Both the position numbers and the translations under genes were made by a program. Source: JANJTY01 sp038257155 (GTDB lineage: Bacteria; Pseudomonadota; Gammaproteobacteria; Xanthomonadales; Xanthomonadaceae). Taken from it: a DNA stretch of 64,000 nt. The notes beneath the pieces are model-generated. The model did no database searches and was not told where the DNA came from. It worked only from the letters and a program-made list of their open reading frames with translations. Numbering within the stretch: the first letter of the stretch is position 1; every line of letters begins with the position of its first letter. The stretch lies in assembly GCA_038257155.1 (NCBI GenBank), contig JBBSJP010000014.1, positions 1-64,000 of the forward strand, read 5' to 3'. This document shows, piece by piece, positions 47,043-56,121 of this stretch.

Positions 47043-47888
47043 ATGTTCGAGAAATTTTCACGCAGCTGGGGCCTGGTCAAGGCCTCGGCATCGGTGCTGC
47101 AGTCCGACAAGGAGCTGTTGGTGTTCCCGCTGCTGTCGTCGCTGGCAGCAATCCTGGTTGCGGCGAGCTTCATCGGACCGGCCATCGGGCTGGGCATGTT
47201 CGAAGGCGGGCGCGATGAGATGGGCGCGGTCGAAGCGGTGTGGATATTCGCCTTCTACCTGGTGCAGTACTTCGTGATCTTCTTCTTCAATACCGCCCTG
47301 GTTGGGGCCGCAATGATCCGTCTCGACGGCGGCGACCCGACCGTGTCGGACGGCTTGCGCATCGCGCGCGAGCGTTTCATTCCGATCCTCGGCTATGCCG
47401 CCATCGCCGCCACCGTGGGCCTGGCCCTTCGCGCGCTGGAACAGCGCGCCGGAGTACTTGGCTCGTTCGTGATCGGCCTGATCGGCGTGGCCTGGACCGT
47501 GGCGAGCTTTCTGGTGGTACCGGTGCTGGTGGCTCGCAACGTCGGCCCGATTGATGCATTGAAGGAAAGCGCCACCTTGCTGAAGAAGACCTGGGGCGAG
47601 AACCTGATCGGCAGCGGCGGTATCGGCATGGCCTTCGGCCTGATGATCTTCCTGGTACTGATCGTGGGCCTTGGGCTGGCGATCGGGCTCGGCTCGGCAA
47701 CGGGTTCGGTGCCGCTGCTGGTGGTTCTGCTGTCGATCACCTTTATCGCCGTGCTGTTGATGTCCCTGGTGCAGGCCGCGCTGGCCGGCATCTACTCGGC
47801 CGCGCTGTATCGCTTTGCCACGGTCGGCGATGCGCCCGAGGGCTTCGACGGCGTGGTGCTGAAGAACGCTTTCCAGCGCAAGGCCTGA
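47043..47888 (+). CDS. DUF6159 family membrane protein
   Basis: This 281-residue multipass membrane protein has about six hydrophobic helices (LVFPLLSSLAAILVAASFIGP, WIFAFYLVQYFVIFFFNTAL, YAAIAATVGLALRAL, FVIGLIGVAWTVASFLVVPVL, MAFGLMIFLVLIVGLGLAIGL, VLLSITFIAVLLMSLVQAAL). The start MFEKFSRSWGLVKASASVLQ and KKTWGENLIGSGGIG fit DUF6159, a family of unknown function with a YciC/glycerophosphoryl-like membrane fold. It has an SD-like GGGAG before the ATG and sits 33 bp downstream of the MscS-type gene, probably cotranscribed. Confidence 0.82.
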   Translation: MFEKFSRSWGLVKASASVLQSDKELLVFPLLSSLAAILVAASFIGPAIGLGMFEGGRDEMGAVEAVWIFAFYLVQYFVIFFFNTALVGAAMIRLDGGDPTVSDGLRIARERFIPILGYAAIAATVGLALRALEQRAGVLGSFVIGLIGVAWTVASFLVVPVLVARNVGPIDALKESATLLKKTWGENLIGSGGIGMAFGLMIFLVLIVGLGLAIGLGSATGSVPLLVVLLSITFIAVLLMSLVQAALAGIYSAALYRFATVGDAPEGFDGVVLKNAFQRKA

Positions 47889-47977
47889 CCCTTCCCGCTG
47901 TTTCCCCTCGCCTGCGCCGTTCCCCACGTCCGGGAGCGGCGCTGACGCGCGCCTTCCCACCAAGAGCCGTACCCGTC

Positions 47978-48334
47978 ATGAGCAGCGCGCCGCGCCCTAC
48001 CAGCATCGTCCTGCACCGTGCCTCACACGCGCTGGAAGTGGCATTTGATTCGGGCGATACCTTCACCCTGCCCTGTGAGTATCTGCGGGTCGAATCGCCC
48101 AGCGCCGAAGTGCAGGGCCATGGCCCGGGCCAGAAGGTGCTCGTCGCCGGCAAACGCGACGTGAACATCGAAGCAATCGAGCCGGTTGGGCATTACGGCG
48201 TGCTGCTGCGCTTTTCCGACGGGCACAACACCGGCATATACAGCTGGACCACCCTGCTTGAGCTGGGACGTGAGCAGGCTGAGCGATGGCCGAAATATCT
48301 CGCTGCGCTGGAGGCTGCGGGGCTGTCGCGCTAG
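47978..48334 (+). CDS. DUF971 protein (GBBH-like N-terminal domain)
   Basis: This 118-residue cytoplasmic protein is the stand-alone form of the DUF971 / gamma-butyrobetaine hydroxylase-like N-terminal domain, often linked to Fe-S or ubiquinone metabolism in gene neighbourhoods. It has ALEVAFDSGDTFTLPCEYLR, VEAIEPVG-like NIEAIEPVGHYGVLLRFSDG and the family signature GHNTGIYSWTTLLELG. Its position before ubiE is conserved in several proteobacteria. It lacks a catalytic domain. Confidence 0.88.
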   Translation: MSSAPRPTSIVLHRASHALEVAFDSGDTFTLPCEYLRVESPSAEVQGHGPGQKVLVAGKRDVNIEAIEPVGHYGVLLRFSDGHNTGIYSWTTLLELGREQAERWPKYLAALEAAGLSR

Positions 48335-48352
48335 TCACCCGGCGAGGTTGGG

Positions 48353-48437
48353 CAACGGTGGGCCAAGGCCCACCCTACGTAACACAGGGTTCGTCGCGGC
48401 GCCCGCCTAGTAGGGTGGGCCTTGGCCCACCGAAGCG
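48353..48437. repeat. two half-copies of hairpin repeat family B
   Basis: GGTGGGCCAAGGCCCACCCTACG at its left half (48356-48378) and TAGTAGGGTGGGCCTTGGCCCACC at its right (48409-48432) form an outward-facing pair around a short spacer. They occupy the DUF971-ubiE gap. Confidence 0.9.
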
Positions 48438-48483
48438 CGAGGCATGCAATCGCGTGCTGTCCACGGAGTGCGATAATCGCTGG

Positions 48484-49242
48484 ATGAGCGAACCCAAGCC
48501 CCCCGAAACCACCCACTTCGGTTTTTCCGAAGTGCCCATTGGCGACAAGCAGAAGCTGGTCGGCCAGGTCTTCAGCTCGGTGGCGCGCAGCTACGACCTG
48601 ATGAACGACCTGATGAGCCTGGGCCTGCATCGAGTCTGGAAGCAGTATTTCGTCGCCACCAGCGGCGTGAAGCGCGGCGACGCCGTGCTCGACCTGGCCG
48701 GTGGCACCGGCGATATCGCCCGCCTGCTGCATTCGCGCGTCGGCGAAACGGGGCGCATCGTGCTGGGCGATATCAACGCCGAGATGCTGGGCGTCGGTCG
48801 CGACCGCATGACCAATGCAGGCCTGGTGAGGGGCCTTGAGTACGTGCGACTGAATGCCGAAGCCCTGCCCTTTCCGGACAAGAGCTTCGACCTCGCCACC
48901 ATCGCCTTCGGCCTGCGCAATGTCACCGACAAGGACGCCGCGCTGCGCGAGATGCACCGCGTGCTGAAGATCGGCGGCCGCGCCCTGGTGCTGGAGTTCT
49001 CGCAGGTCAAGGCCGAGTGGTTCCGACCGATCTACGACTTTCACGGTTTCCAGGTGCTGCCGCGCCTGGGCAAGCTGTTCGCCAACGATGCCGAGAGCTA
49101 CCGCTATCTGGCCGAATCGATCCGCAAGCATCCACCGCAGGCCGAACTGGAAGCAATGATGCACGAGGCGGGCTTCGAGCGCGTCAGCCATCGCAACCTG
49201 TCGGCAGGCATTGTCGCGATCCATTCTGGCTATCGCGTGTGA
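48484..49242 (+). CDS. ubiE: ubiquinone/menaquinone C-methyltransferase UbiE
   Basis: UbiE methylates 2-polyprenyl-6-methoxy-1,4-benzoquinol in ubiquinone synthesis and demethylmenaquinol where present. It has 252 residues. SAM-dependent methyltransferase motifs: VLDLAGGTGDIARLL (motif I), GDINAEMLGVGRDR, NAEALPFPDKSFDLATIAFG and LRNVTDKDAALREMHRVLK. N-terminal VFSSVARSYDLMNDLMSLG is diagnostic for UbiE. The start at 48484 (MSEPKPPE) fits; the longer frame crosses the repeat. Its stop overlaps the next gene's GTG start. Confidence 0.97.
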   Translation: MSEPKPPETTHFGFSEVPIGDKQKLVGQVFSSVARSYDLMNDLMSLGLHRVWKQYFVATSGVKRGDAVLDLAGGTGDIARLLHSRVGETGRIVLGDINAEMLGVGRDRMTNAGLVRGLEYVRLNAEALPFPDKSFDLATIAFGLRNVTDKDAALREMHRVLKIGGRALVLEFSQVKAEWFRPIYDFHGFQVLPRLGKLFANDAESYRYLAESIRKHPPQAELEAMMHEAGFERVSHRNLSAGIVAIHSGYRV

Positions 49243-49997
49243 TCAAGCGGAACGACTCGCTTCTGCGGCGAGTTGCGTTCTGGGCCCTTACGCCGCTGAT
49301 CCTGCCGCAGGCGCTGTGGGTGAGGGCGCATGCGCCGAAGTTTCCACCGGCTCCGGGCGAACCCCATGGGCGGTTCGGAGAGACAGGTATCGAACCGCTG
49401 CGCTTTCTGGCCTTGGGCGATTCAGTGATCGCCGGGGTTGGCGCCGAGCAACTGCACGATGCGGCGCCCGGTGCTGCGGCGCGCCGGCTTTCGGAGATCT
49501 GCGGGCGTCCGGTAGCCTGGCGCGCCCTGGGCCGGGTCGGCGCCGATATCAGCCAGATCCGCCGCCTGCAGCTGCCCGAGGTTGGCGCCGACGAATTTGA
49601 CGCAGCGTTGATTTCGGTCGGGGTGAACGATGTCACCGGCTTGACCCGCGGGCAGCACTATCGGCGCGAGTTGGGTCTGCTGCTGGATGGACTGCTGGCC
49701 CTGTCACCCCACGCGGTGATCCTGCTCGTGGGCGTTCCACCGCTGCATGCGTTCCCGTTGCTGCCGCAGCCCTTGCGCTGGCACCTTGGGCTGCGCGGCC
49801 GCAGTCTGAACGCCATTGGCGCACAGGTGGCAAGCCGGCCAGGCGTGATTTTCGCACCGTTCGATTTTGATCCGAAGCCGGAGCACTTCGCAGCCGATGG
49901 CTACCATCCCGGGCCGGCGATGCACCGTGAATGGGGCGAACGCGTGGCTGAGTTGATTGCCACCCAGCTATCGGTGAACGACGCCGCGCCGACATAG
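49239..49997 (+). CDS. SGNH/GDSL-family hydrolase
   Basis: This 252-residue SGNH hydrolase has the four signature blocks: block I ALGDSVIAGVG (nucleophile Ser), block II glycine in RVGADISQIR, block III GVNDVT (Asn) and block V DGYHPG (catalytic Asp and His). A hydrophobic N-terminal segment (RVAFWALTPLILPQALWVRA) suggests membrane anchoring or export. It overlaps ubiE as GTGA, so it is translationally coupled. Likely an esterase or lipase-type enzyme; the substrate is not predictable. Confidence 0.9.
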   Translation: MIKRNDSLLRRVAFWALTPLILPQALWVRAHAPKFPPAPGEPHGRFGETGIEPLRFLALGDSVIAGVGAEQLHDAAPGAAARRLSEICGRPVAWRALGRVGADISQIRRLQLPEVGADEFDAALISVGVNDVTGLTRGQHYRRELGLLLDGLLALSPHAVILLVGVPPLHAFPLLPQPLRWHLGLRGRSLNAIGAQVASRPGVIFAPFDFDPKPEHFAADGYHPGPAMHREWGERVAELIATQLSVNDAAPT

Positions 49998-50021
49998 ACC
50001 GGGGCGCAAGATCTAAGCCCC

Positions 50022-50105
50022 GTTCCCCGTTCCCCGTTCCCCGTTCCCCGTTCCCCGTTCCCCGTTCCCCGTTCCCCGTTCCCCGTTCCCCGTTCCCGGT
50101 TCCCC
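50022..50105. repeat. (GTTCCCC)12 heptamer array, inverted partner of the array at 2034
   Basis: Ten consecutive perfect GTTCCCC units (50022-50091), then GTTCCCG and GTTCCCC. This is the reverse complement of the GGGGAAC array at 2034-2103. It nearly fills the 111-bp gap between the convergent SGNH hydrolase and S9 peptidase genes, stopping 3 bp from the peptidase stop codon. Confidence 0.97.
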
Positions 50106-50108
50106 GCC

Positions 50109-52463
50109 TTACTTCAACGTGCGCTCAAACAACTCGTAGATGCGCCGGTACTGGTCGTACCAGCTCTCCGGGTGCACGTAACCGTGGCGCTCCAGCGGAT
50201 AGCTGGCCAGCTCCCAGTTGTGCTTCTTCAATTCGATCAGGCGCTGCGCCAGGCGCACCGAGTCCTGGTAGAAGACGTTGTCGTCGATCATGCCGTGGCT
50301 GATCAGCAGGTGGCCGCGGAAGTTCTCGACATGTTCGATCGGCGAGGACTTGCGGTAGGCCTCCGGATCGATGTCCGGGGTGTTGAGGATGTTGCTGGTG
50401 TACTCGTGGTTGTACGAGGTCCAGTCGGTGACCGGACGAAGAGCGGCGCCGGCGACAAAGCGATCCGGTTCGCGAAACAGCGCCATGAAGGCCATGAAGC
50501 CGCCGTAGCTGCCTCCGTAGACGCCAACTTTTTCGGCGTCGCCCTGGTGCTGCGCCACCAGATAGTCGATGCCGTCCAGGTAATCTTCCAGCTCGGGATG
50601 TCCCATCTGCCGGTAGATCGCGGTGCGCCAGTCGCGGCCGTAGCCGGCCGAACCGCGGTAATCCATGTCGAGCACGATGTAACCCTGTTCGACCAGCAAC
50701 TGGTGGAACATCTGCTCGCGGAAATAGTTCGGCCAGCGCGCCCAGACGTTCTGCAGGTAGCCCGCGCCATGCACGAACAGCGCGATGGGATAGCGCTTGC
50801 CAGGCTCCAGCTGCGCGGGGCGATAAAGCTTGGCCCACACCGTGCCGTCGAAATGCGTTGAAGGCACCTGCACGTACTGCGGCTCCATCCAGTCGTGTGC
50901 GCTGTACTCGGGCAGGCGGGTGTCAGTGAGCACACGCAGCGCGCCTCCCTGGGCCGGCATTTCCGCCAGCTGCGGCGGGGTGTGGTGCGCCGACCAGCGC
51001 AGCAGCAGGCGCTGGCCGTCGGGCGACAGCGCGAAGCTTTCAATGCCGCCATGATCGGTGAGTTCAGTGACTGCTCCGCCGTTCGTATCAAGCCGGCACA
51101 TCTCCCAGCCGCCCGGCCAGTCCATGTTGCAGAGGAAGTACACGTGACGGCCATCCGGCGCGATCACGGGGTCCGCAACTTCCCACTGCCCGCGGGTGTG
51201 CTGCACCAGCTTGCCGCCCGGTTTCGCGGTGTAAAAGTGCGCCCAGCCAGACTCCTCGCTCAGGAACCACAGCCGCCCATCGGGCATCCAGCCAAATTCG
51301 TTGAAGCTCCAGTTGATCCATCCCGGGTCGCTCAGTCGATGCAGCGGACGCAAGGCCTTCTTCTGCAGATCCAGGCCGGCGATCCAGCGATCCTTGTTGT
51401 CGTTGGCACGCAGCATGACGGCCAGCTGGCTGCCGTCATCGCTCCAGTTCATGCCCATCACCCGCACCCGGCGATTGCCTTCCAGGGCAGGCTTGTCAGC
51501 AGCCTTGCGCAGCGCGGCGAGCGGATCGGTCGCGATGCCTGGCAACGGGTCGAGGCTCAATTCGCTGAGCTCGCCACTTCGGGTATCGATCAGATGCAGG
51601 GTGTGGCCGAGCGGCGGATTGCGCCCGACGCGCACGCGCACGTCTTCGGTTTCTTCGTAGCCCGACTCGGTGACGTACTTCGGCATCTTGCCTGCCTGCC
51701 CGCCATTGTCTTCCTTGGCTTCCGTGACCAGCAGCAGCCAGCGTCCATCGGGCGACAATGCGCTGCTGCCAAGCTCGACCTTGTCGCCCAGATAGACCGG
51801 CTCCGGCGCGCGGGTTACATCGCCAGCGCGCTGGGCATCGCCCTCGGCACGTCGCGCATCGCGCTGTTCGCGCTCGCGCCTGAGAGTACTGATCAGGCGC
51901 AGCTGATGCTCGCGCAACAGGTCGGCTTCCGGATCGGCGTCGGGATCCTTGGCAGCGCGCGGCAGAACGATCGCCGCGTTGAGGCCACTCTGCAGGTCGG
52001 CGCGGTACCAGTCGCTGCCCACCCGATAGTGAATCCCGCCGCCGTCGGAGGCAAAGCGCGGGTCGGACACGGTGCCGGGTATGCGGGTCAACTGACGCAG
52101 CGTGCCGCTGCGCAGGTCGCGCAGGAACAGATCGCCATTGCGCACGAAGGCGGCGCGGTGGCGACCCGCATCGTAGACCGCACCCGCCGTGTCCAGGTCG
52201 GACAGGGCTTCGCCTTCCACCTTGATGCTGTCGCCAGCCGCCAGTTCCAGCCGATAGGTGTCGCTGACCGGGCTGCCCTGACGCTTCAAGGTGTAAAGCG
52301 CGCTGCCGCCATCGAGCGACCACCACGCCTGCTCGACCGGCGGTCCGATCCAGTCCGGGTGATCCATGATCCGGTCGAGGGTCAGCGGCTCGGCGTGGAT
52401 CTTCGGCGCCGCGCCGACCGCAGTCAGCAGGGCAAAGCAGAAAGCAATGACGGTCAGACGCAT
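50109..52463 (-). CDS. S9 (prolyl oligopeptidase/DPP IV-type) family serine peptidase, exported
   Basis: This is a 784-residue peptidase with signal peptide MRLTVIAFCFALLTAVGAAP. The N-terminal beta-propeller (WWSLDGGSALYTL, LSPDGRWLLLVTEA, WMPDGRLWFLSEESG, IAPDGRHVYFLCN) gates substrate access. The C-terminal alpha/beta-hydrolase domain has the full triad: S652 in YGGSYGGFMAFMAL, D727/D728 in GMIDDNVFYQDS and H760 in LERHGYVHPESW. It probably cleaves dipeptides after proline or alanine in the periplasm. It stands alone between the heptamer array and pit. No PAS or tricorn-type extra domain. Confidence 0.93.
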   Translation of the reverse strand: MRLTVIAFCFALLTAVGAAPKIHAEPLTLDRIMDHPDWIGPPVEQAWWSLDGGSALYTLKRQGSPVSDTYRLELAAGDSIKVEGEALSDLDTAGAVYDAGRHRAAFVRNGDLFLRDLRSGTLRQLTRIPGTVSDPRFASDGGGIHYRVGSDWYRADLQSGLNAAIVLPRAAKDPDADPEADLLREHQLRLISTLRREREQRDARRAEGDAQRAGDVTRAPEPVYLGDKVELGSSALSPDGRWLLLVTEAKEDNGGQAGKMPKYVTESGYEETEDVRVRVGRNPPLGHTLHLIDTRSGELSELSLDPLPGIATDPLAALRKAADKPALEGNRRVRVMGMNWSDDGSQLAVMLRANDNKDRWIAGLDLQKKALRPLHRLSDPGWINWSFNEFGWMPDGRLWFLSEESGWAHFYTAKPGGKLVQHTRGQWEVADPVIAPDGRHVYFLCNMDWPGGWEMCRLDTNGGAVTELTDHGGIESFALSPDGQRLLLRWSAHHTPPQLAEMPAQGGALRVLTDTRLPEYSAHDWMEPQYVQVPSTHFDGTVWAKLYRPAQLEPGKRYPIALFVHGAGYLQNVWARWPNYFREQMFHQLLVEQGYIVLDMDYRGSAGYGRDWRTAIYRQMGHPELEDYLDGIDYLVAQHQGDAEKVGVYGGSYGGFMAFMALFREPDRFVAGAALRPVTDWTSYNHEYTSNILNTPDIDPEAYRKSSPIEHVENFRGHLLISHGMIDDNVFYQDSVRLAQRLIELKKHNWELASYPLERHGYVHPESWYDQYRRIYELFERTLK

Positions 52464-52553
52464 GCGGCAGGTCCGCTCGATCGGAATGGGGCTGCAAGGG
52501 TAGCAGCCCCGGCTGCCGCTGTTGTCTGACGGGAGTATCGGGTGAAGCGGGTA

Positions 52554-54149
52554 TCAGACCGCAAACATGCCGCGCAGCATGTAGAACACCATGCCGGCGA
52601 TCAGGCCAGTGGCCGGAACCGTGATGACCCAGGCGGCCGCAATGCGCAGCACCAGTGAGCGCTTGACCAACTCCTGCTTGTAGGTCTTGCGCAACTGCTT
52701 GCGCTCGGACTTGAGCAGGTGCTCGGGGCCAACCTGCTGCTTCTTGTAGCGCTGCTTCAACTCCCGCAGCATCGTGCCACGCGCGCCGATGTCGGCCGCA
52801 ACGAAACGCGTCATGAAGTCGTCCAGGGCGGCCTGATCGTCTTCCGGATGGTGCGCCTTGATCTCCTCGACGATGCGTCCCCAGTTGGTTTTCAGGTACT
52901 CGCGCAGAAAGCCCACCCCGAACACGGCGCCTACGGCGATATGCGTGGTGCTGACCGGCAGTCCCAGCTGGCTGGCGACAATGACGGTGAGCGTCGCGGC
53001 CATCGCAATGCAGTAGGCACGCGTCGGGTCGAGCTCGGTGATCTCGGAGCCGACCGTGCGAATCACGCGCGGCCCGTAAAGTGCCAGTCCGATGGCAATG
53101 CCCAATGCACCGATCACCATTACCCAGAGCGGAATCGGCGCGCTGCCGGTAACCGCGCCGCCACCGACGACGACATCGACGATGGCGGCCAGCGGCCCGA
53201 TGGCATTGGCCACATCGTTCGAACCATGTGCAAAGCTCAGCAAGGCGGCCGCAAAAATCAGCGGCACATGGAACAGGCGATTGAGCCCGGCCTTGCCGTT
53301 TTCCAGCAGACCGGCGCGCCGTACGACCGCACCACGAACCAGGAACAGCACCGCCACGGCAACCCCCAGGCCGATCAGCACCGCAGTCCAGAACCCCACC
53401 GGAAACAGGCGATTCAGCCCCTTGAGCATCAGGTAGGTGGCAAAGGCCCACGCCATCAGTGCAACCAGCACCGGCACGTGGGTGCGCGCCGCGCGAACCA
53501 TGTCGCGCTGATAGGTAATGGTGCGCTTGATCAGATAAAGGAAGAGGGCAGCGATCGCGGCACCCATCAGCGGCGAGATGACCCAACTCGCGGCGATGCC
53601 ACCCATCGTGCCCCAATTGACCACGTCCATGCCGCTGGCGGCGATGCCAGCACCCAGCACGCCTCCGACAATGGAGTGGGTGGTCGAAATTGGCGCGCCG
53701 ACGGCGCTGGCGATGTTCAACCAGACGGCCGCGGCGAGCAGGGCGGCCATCATCAGCCAGACGAATGTGCTTGGATCGGCTACCAGCTCAGGCTTGATGA
53801 TGCCGCTGCGGATCGTTCCGACCACCTCACCGCCGGCAATGATGGCGCCCGCGGCTTCAAAAATCGCTGCGATGACGAGGGCGCCGCCCAGAGTCAGCAC
53901 CTGGGATCCGACCGCCGGCCCGACGTTGTTGGCCACATCGTTGGCGCCGATGTTCATTGCCATGTAGGCGCCGAAGGCCGCGGCAACAGCGAGGATCATC
54001 ACGCCGCTGCCGTCGCCGCGCATCAGGGTGTAGACCACAACAGCAGCGACAAACAGCAGGCCCAAGCCGAGCCGCGCGGCCTGCATGCCGCGCGAACTGC
54101 CCTCCATCGGGCCTAGGGTTGCAGGGATTTGACTCTTGTTCTGGGGCAT
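52554..54149 (-). CDS. inorganic phosphate transporter, PiT family
   Basis: This 531-residue PiT-family transporter, which imports phosphate (as metal-phosphate) with protons, has the two conserved signature repeats GANDVANNVGPAVGSQVL near the N-terminus and AHGSNDVANAIGPLAAIVD in the middle. There are about ten TM helices, a hydrophilic loop of about 90 residues (EIKAHHPEDDQAALDDFMTR, LLKSERKQLRKTYK) and a final helix pair. No DUF47/PhoU-like partner gene is adjacent. A strong Pho-box candidate lies 125 bp upstream, so it may be phosphate-starvation regulated. Confidence 0.93.
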   Translation of the reverse strand: MPQNKSQIPATLGPMEGSSRGMQAARLGLGLLFVAAVVVYTLMRGDGSGVMILAVAAAFGAYMAMNIGANDVANNVGPAVGSQVLTLGGALVIAAIFEAAGAIIAGGEVVGTIRSGIIKPELVADPSTFVWLMMAALLAAAVWLNIASAVGAPISTTHSIVGGVLGAGIAASGMDVVNWGTMGGIAASWVISPLMGAAIAALFLYLIKRTITYQRDMVRAARTHVPVLVALMAWAFATYLMLKGLNRLFPVGFWTAVLIGLGVAVAVLFLVRGAVVRRAGLLENGKAGLNRLFHVPLIFAAALLSFAHGSNDVANAIGPLAAIVDVVVGGGAVTGSAPIPLWVMVIGALGIAIGLALYGPRVIRTVGSEITELDPTRAYCIAMAATLTVIVASQLGLPVSTTHIAVGAVFGVGFLREYLKTNWGRIVEEIKAHHPEDDQAALDDFMTRFVAADIGARGTMLRELKQRYKKQQVGPEHLLKSERKQLRKTYKQELVKRSLVLRIAAAWVITVPATGLIAGMVFYMLRGMFAV

Positions 54150-54273
54150 GCGAATTGCGCTCGTGGCGGATCGGTTGCCGTTCGGACGGACCCTTTGGCC
54201 TCAGGCCCCCGCCGGGGGCGGCCATGATAGCGGCTGGGCGTTTCGATCGGCGGCGCCATTTTGTTGCAGAAAC

Positions 54274-54291
54274 ATGACGGTTAAATGACAA
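54274..54291 (-). promoter_or_regulatory. Pho box upstream of the PiT transporter
   Basis: On the minus strand the 18-mer is TTGTCAT-TTAA-CCGTCAT: two 7-bp direct repeats with 4-bp spacing, matching the PhoB consensus CTGTCAT-N4-CTGTCAT at 12 of 14 positions. A -10-like CAAAAT follows 10 bp downstream, the spacing seen in PhoB-activated promoters. The site also overlaps an inverted repeat TGACGGTT/AACCGTCA. A GC-rich leader hairpin (GCCCCC-GCC-GGGGGC, about 54205-54219) lies between the promoter and the gene. Confidence 0.68.
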
Positions 54292-54335
54292 CCGTCAAAT
54301 CCGGCACCTCTCACGCGTTTCTGGGGCCGCAGGCC

Positions 54336-54944
54336 TCAGCGGATCGGGTTCTGGTTCTTCCAGCGCAGGAACAGGGCATCGACGGCCTCCCGCTCGGCCG
54401 CCTTCCAGCCGGCAGTCATCCGCGCCACGCCCTCGGCACTGCCCCAGCGCAGCGGAAAACTGCGCGCCGCCACGTCGTACCAGTGCAGGGCCCGCGCTTC
54501 ATTGCCCGCCTGCCAGTGGCCGACCGCCAGGGTGTAGGGCAGCCAGAAGGGGCGCCCGCCGTGCAGATCAGCGGCCCACTGCCATTGTTCCAGGGCTGCC
54601 TGGGACTGACCCAGATTGAACAGGCCCCAGCCGTAGCTCCAGCGCACGTGCCGTTCCTGGACCGGCTCGGCAGCCAGCTGCAGAGCCAGGGTGTAACTTT
54701 CCCGCGCACTTTCCGCGCGGCCAGCCAGCGATTCGCTGTAGCCATACTGCACGTGCGGCCAGGGACTCTTGTCGCGCTGCTGCATGCCTTTCTCTACCCG
54801 CGCCAGCCACTCGGGTGAGCTCACGTCCGCGTGCTGCTGCGCCACGGCCATGGGGTCGCGGTCGCGGTAGACCTCTTCGGCAAAGGCCAGAGGGCTCAGC
54901 AACACGCTGGCCAGCAAGAGCAGGTTCGTCCGTGACAATCGCAT
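54336..54944 (-). CDS. exported TPR-containing protein
   Basis: This 202-residue exported protein has signal peptide MRLSRTNLLLLASVLLSPLAFA and several TPR-like helix pairs (PHVQYGYSESLAGRAESARE, WSYGWGLFNLGQSQAALEQWQ, LPYTLAVGHWQAGNEARAL). It ends in ALFLRWKNQNPIR. Function is unknown; TPR modules mediate protein contacts. The start at 54944 follows the signal peptide; the longer frame covers the next gene antisense. It is 68 bp downstream of pyrC and upstream of the Pho-box region. Confidence 0.82.
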   Translation of the reverse strand: MRLSRTNLLLLASVLLSPLAFAEEVYRDRDPMAVAQQHADVSSPEWLARVEKGMQQRDKSPWPHVQYGYSESLAGRAESARESYTLALQLAAEPVQERHVRWSYGWGLFNLGQSQAALEQWQWAADLHGGRPFWLPYTLAVGHWQAGNEARALHWYDVAARSFPLRWGSAEGVARMTAGWKAAEREAVDALFLRWKNQNPIR

Positions 54945-55011
54945 GTTCAGGATCCGGTGGTGAGATATCGGCCGCGCATGGTGGTCGAGGACTACCGGCC
55001 AGAGCAAGCGC

Positions 55012-56055
55012 TCAGCTATCGAGCAGTCGCCAGGCAATCGACTCGCCAGCGCGCATCGGCACCAGTTCGGCCGCGCCCATCGGCTGCGAAGCCGGCACGG
55101 TCCACGGCTCGCGCCGCAGCGTGACGTGGCCGGTGTTGCGCGGCAGACCGTAGAAGTCCGGCCCGTAAAAGCTGGCAAACGCTTCCAGCCGATGCAGCGC
55201 GCCGGCCTGCTCGAAGGCCTCGGCATACAGCTCGATACCGGCGTGTGCGGTGTAGAGGCCGGCACAGCCGCAGGCCGACTCTTTGGCACTGCGCGCATGC
55301 GGCGCACTGTCGGTTCCCAGGAAAAAGCGCGGACTGCCCGAAGTCGCCGCCTCGACCAGGGCCTGGCGGTGCTGCTCGCGCTTCAGCACAGGCAGGCAGT
55401 AGGCGTGCGGACGCAGGCCGCCGGCGAAAATCGCGTTGCGGTTGAGCAGCAGGTGATGCGCAGTCAAGGTACCCGCTACGCCGTTGCGCGCCGTGCGAAC
55501 GAACTCAACCCCATCGCGCGTGGTGATGTGCTCCAGCACGATCTTCAGGCCGGGAAAGCGCTCGACCAGCGGCGCGAGTTGGCGCTCGATGAACACCGCC
55601 TCGCGGTCGAACACGTCGACCTCGGGCGTCGTGACCTCGCCGTGCAGCAGCAGCGGCAGGCCAACCGACTGCATCGCCTCGAACACCGCCTCGCAGCGCG
55701 CAACATCGGTGACGCCGGAATCGGAGTTGGTGGTGGCGCCGGCCGGATACAGTTTTACCGCGTGCACAAATCCGCATGCTCGCGCACGTTCGATCTCTTC
55801 CGGCGCGGTATTGTCGGTCAGGTAGAGCGTCATCAGCGGCTCGAACGCGGCGCCTTCGGGCAGCGCCGCAAGGATTCGATCCCGATAGGCGGCCGCTTCG
55901 GCCACGCTGCGCACCGGTGGCGCCAGGTTCGGCATCACGATGGCGCGTGCGAAACGTCGCGCGGTATCGGGCAGCACCGCCTGCAGCGCATCGCCATCGC
56001 GCAGGTGCAGATGCCAGTCGTCGGGCCGGGTGATGCTGAGTTCCGGGTACTTCAT
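55012..56055 (-). CDS. pyrC: dihydroorotase
   Basis: PyrC cyclises carbamoyl-aspartate to dihydroorotate in pyrimidine synthesis. It is the class II (about 345-residue) form, here 347 residues. Zn ligands H15 and H17 in DDWHLHLRD, the carboxylated lysine in [18 protein letters not shown], the histidines in [12 protein letters not shown] and [14 protein letters not shown], and the catalytic aspartate in [15 protein letters not shown] are all present. Start 56055 ([15 protein letters not shown]) fits the family. Located 66 bp after the DUF1501 gene. Confidence 0.97.
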   Translation of the reverse strand: MKYPELSITRPDDWHLHLRDGDALQAVLPDTARRFARAIVMPNLAPPVRSVAEAAAYRDRILAALPEGAAFEPLMTLYLTDNTAPEEIERARACGFVHAVKLYPAGATTNSDSGVTDVARCEAVFEAMQSVGLPLLLHGEVTTPEVDVFDREAVFIERQLAPLVERFPGLKIVLEHITTRDGVEFVRTARNGVAGTLTAHHLLLNRNAIFAGGLRPHAYCLPVLKREQHRQALVEAATSGSPRFFLGTDSAPHARSAKESACGCAGLYTAHAGIELYAEAFEQAGALHRLEAFASFYGPDFYGLPRNTGHVTLRREPWTVPASQPMGAAELVPMRAGESIAWRLLDS

Positions 56056-56121
56056 GGTTTCGGCAACGGGCTCGGTCCGGGGCCGCATAGCATGCCGTTA
56101 CCCGGTGCAGATCGCATCTGC

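Noticed and set aside
51496..53616. Minus-strand open frame of 706 codons spanning the S9 peptidase and PiT genes
   Set aside because: It is an alternative frame across two well-supported genes and has no recognisable sequence.
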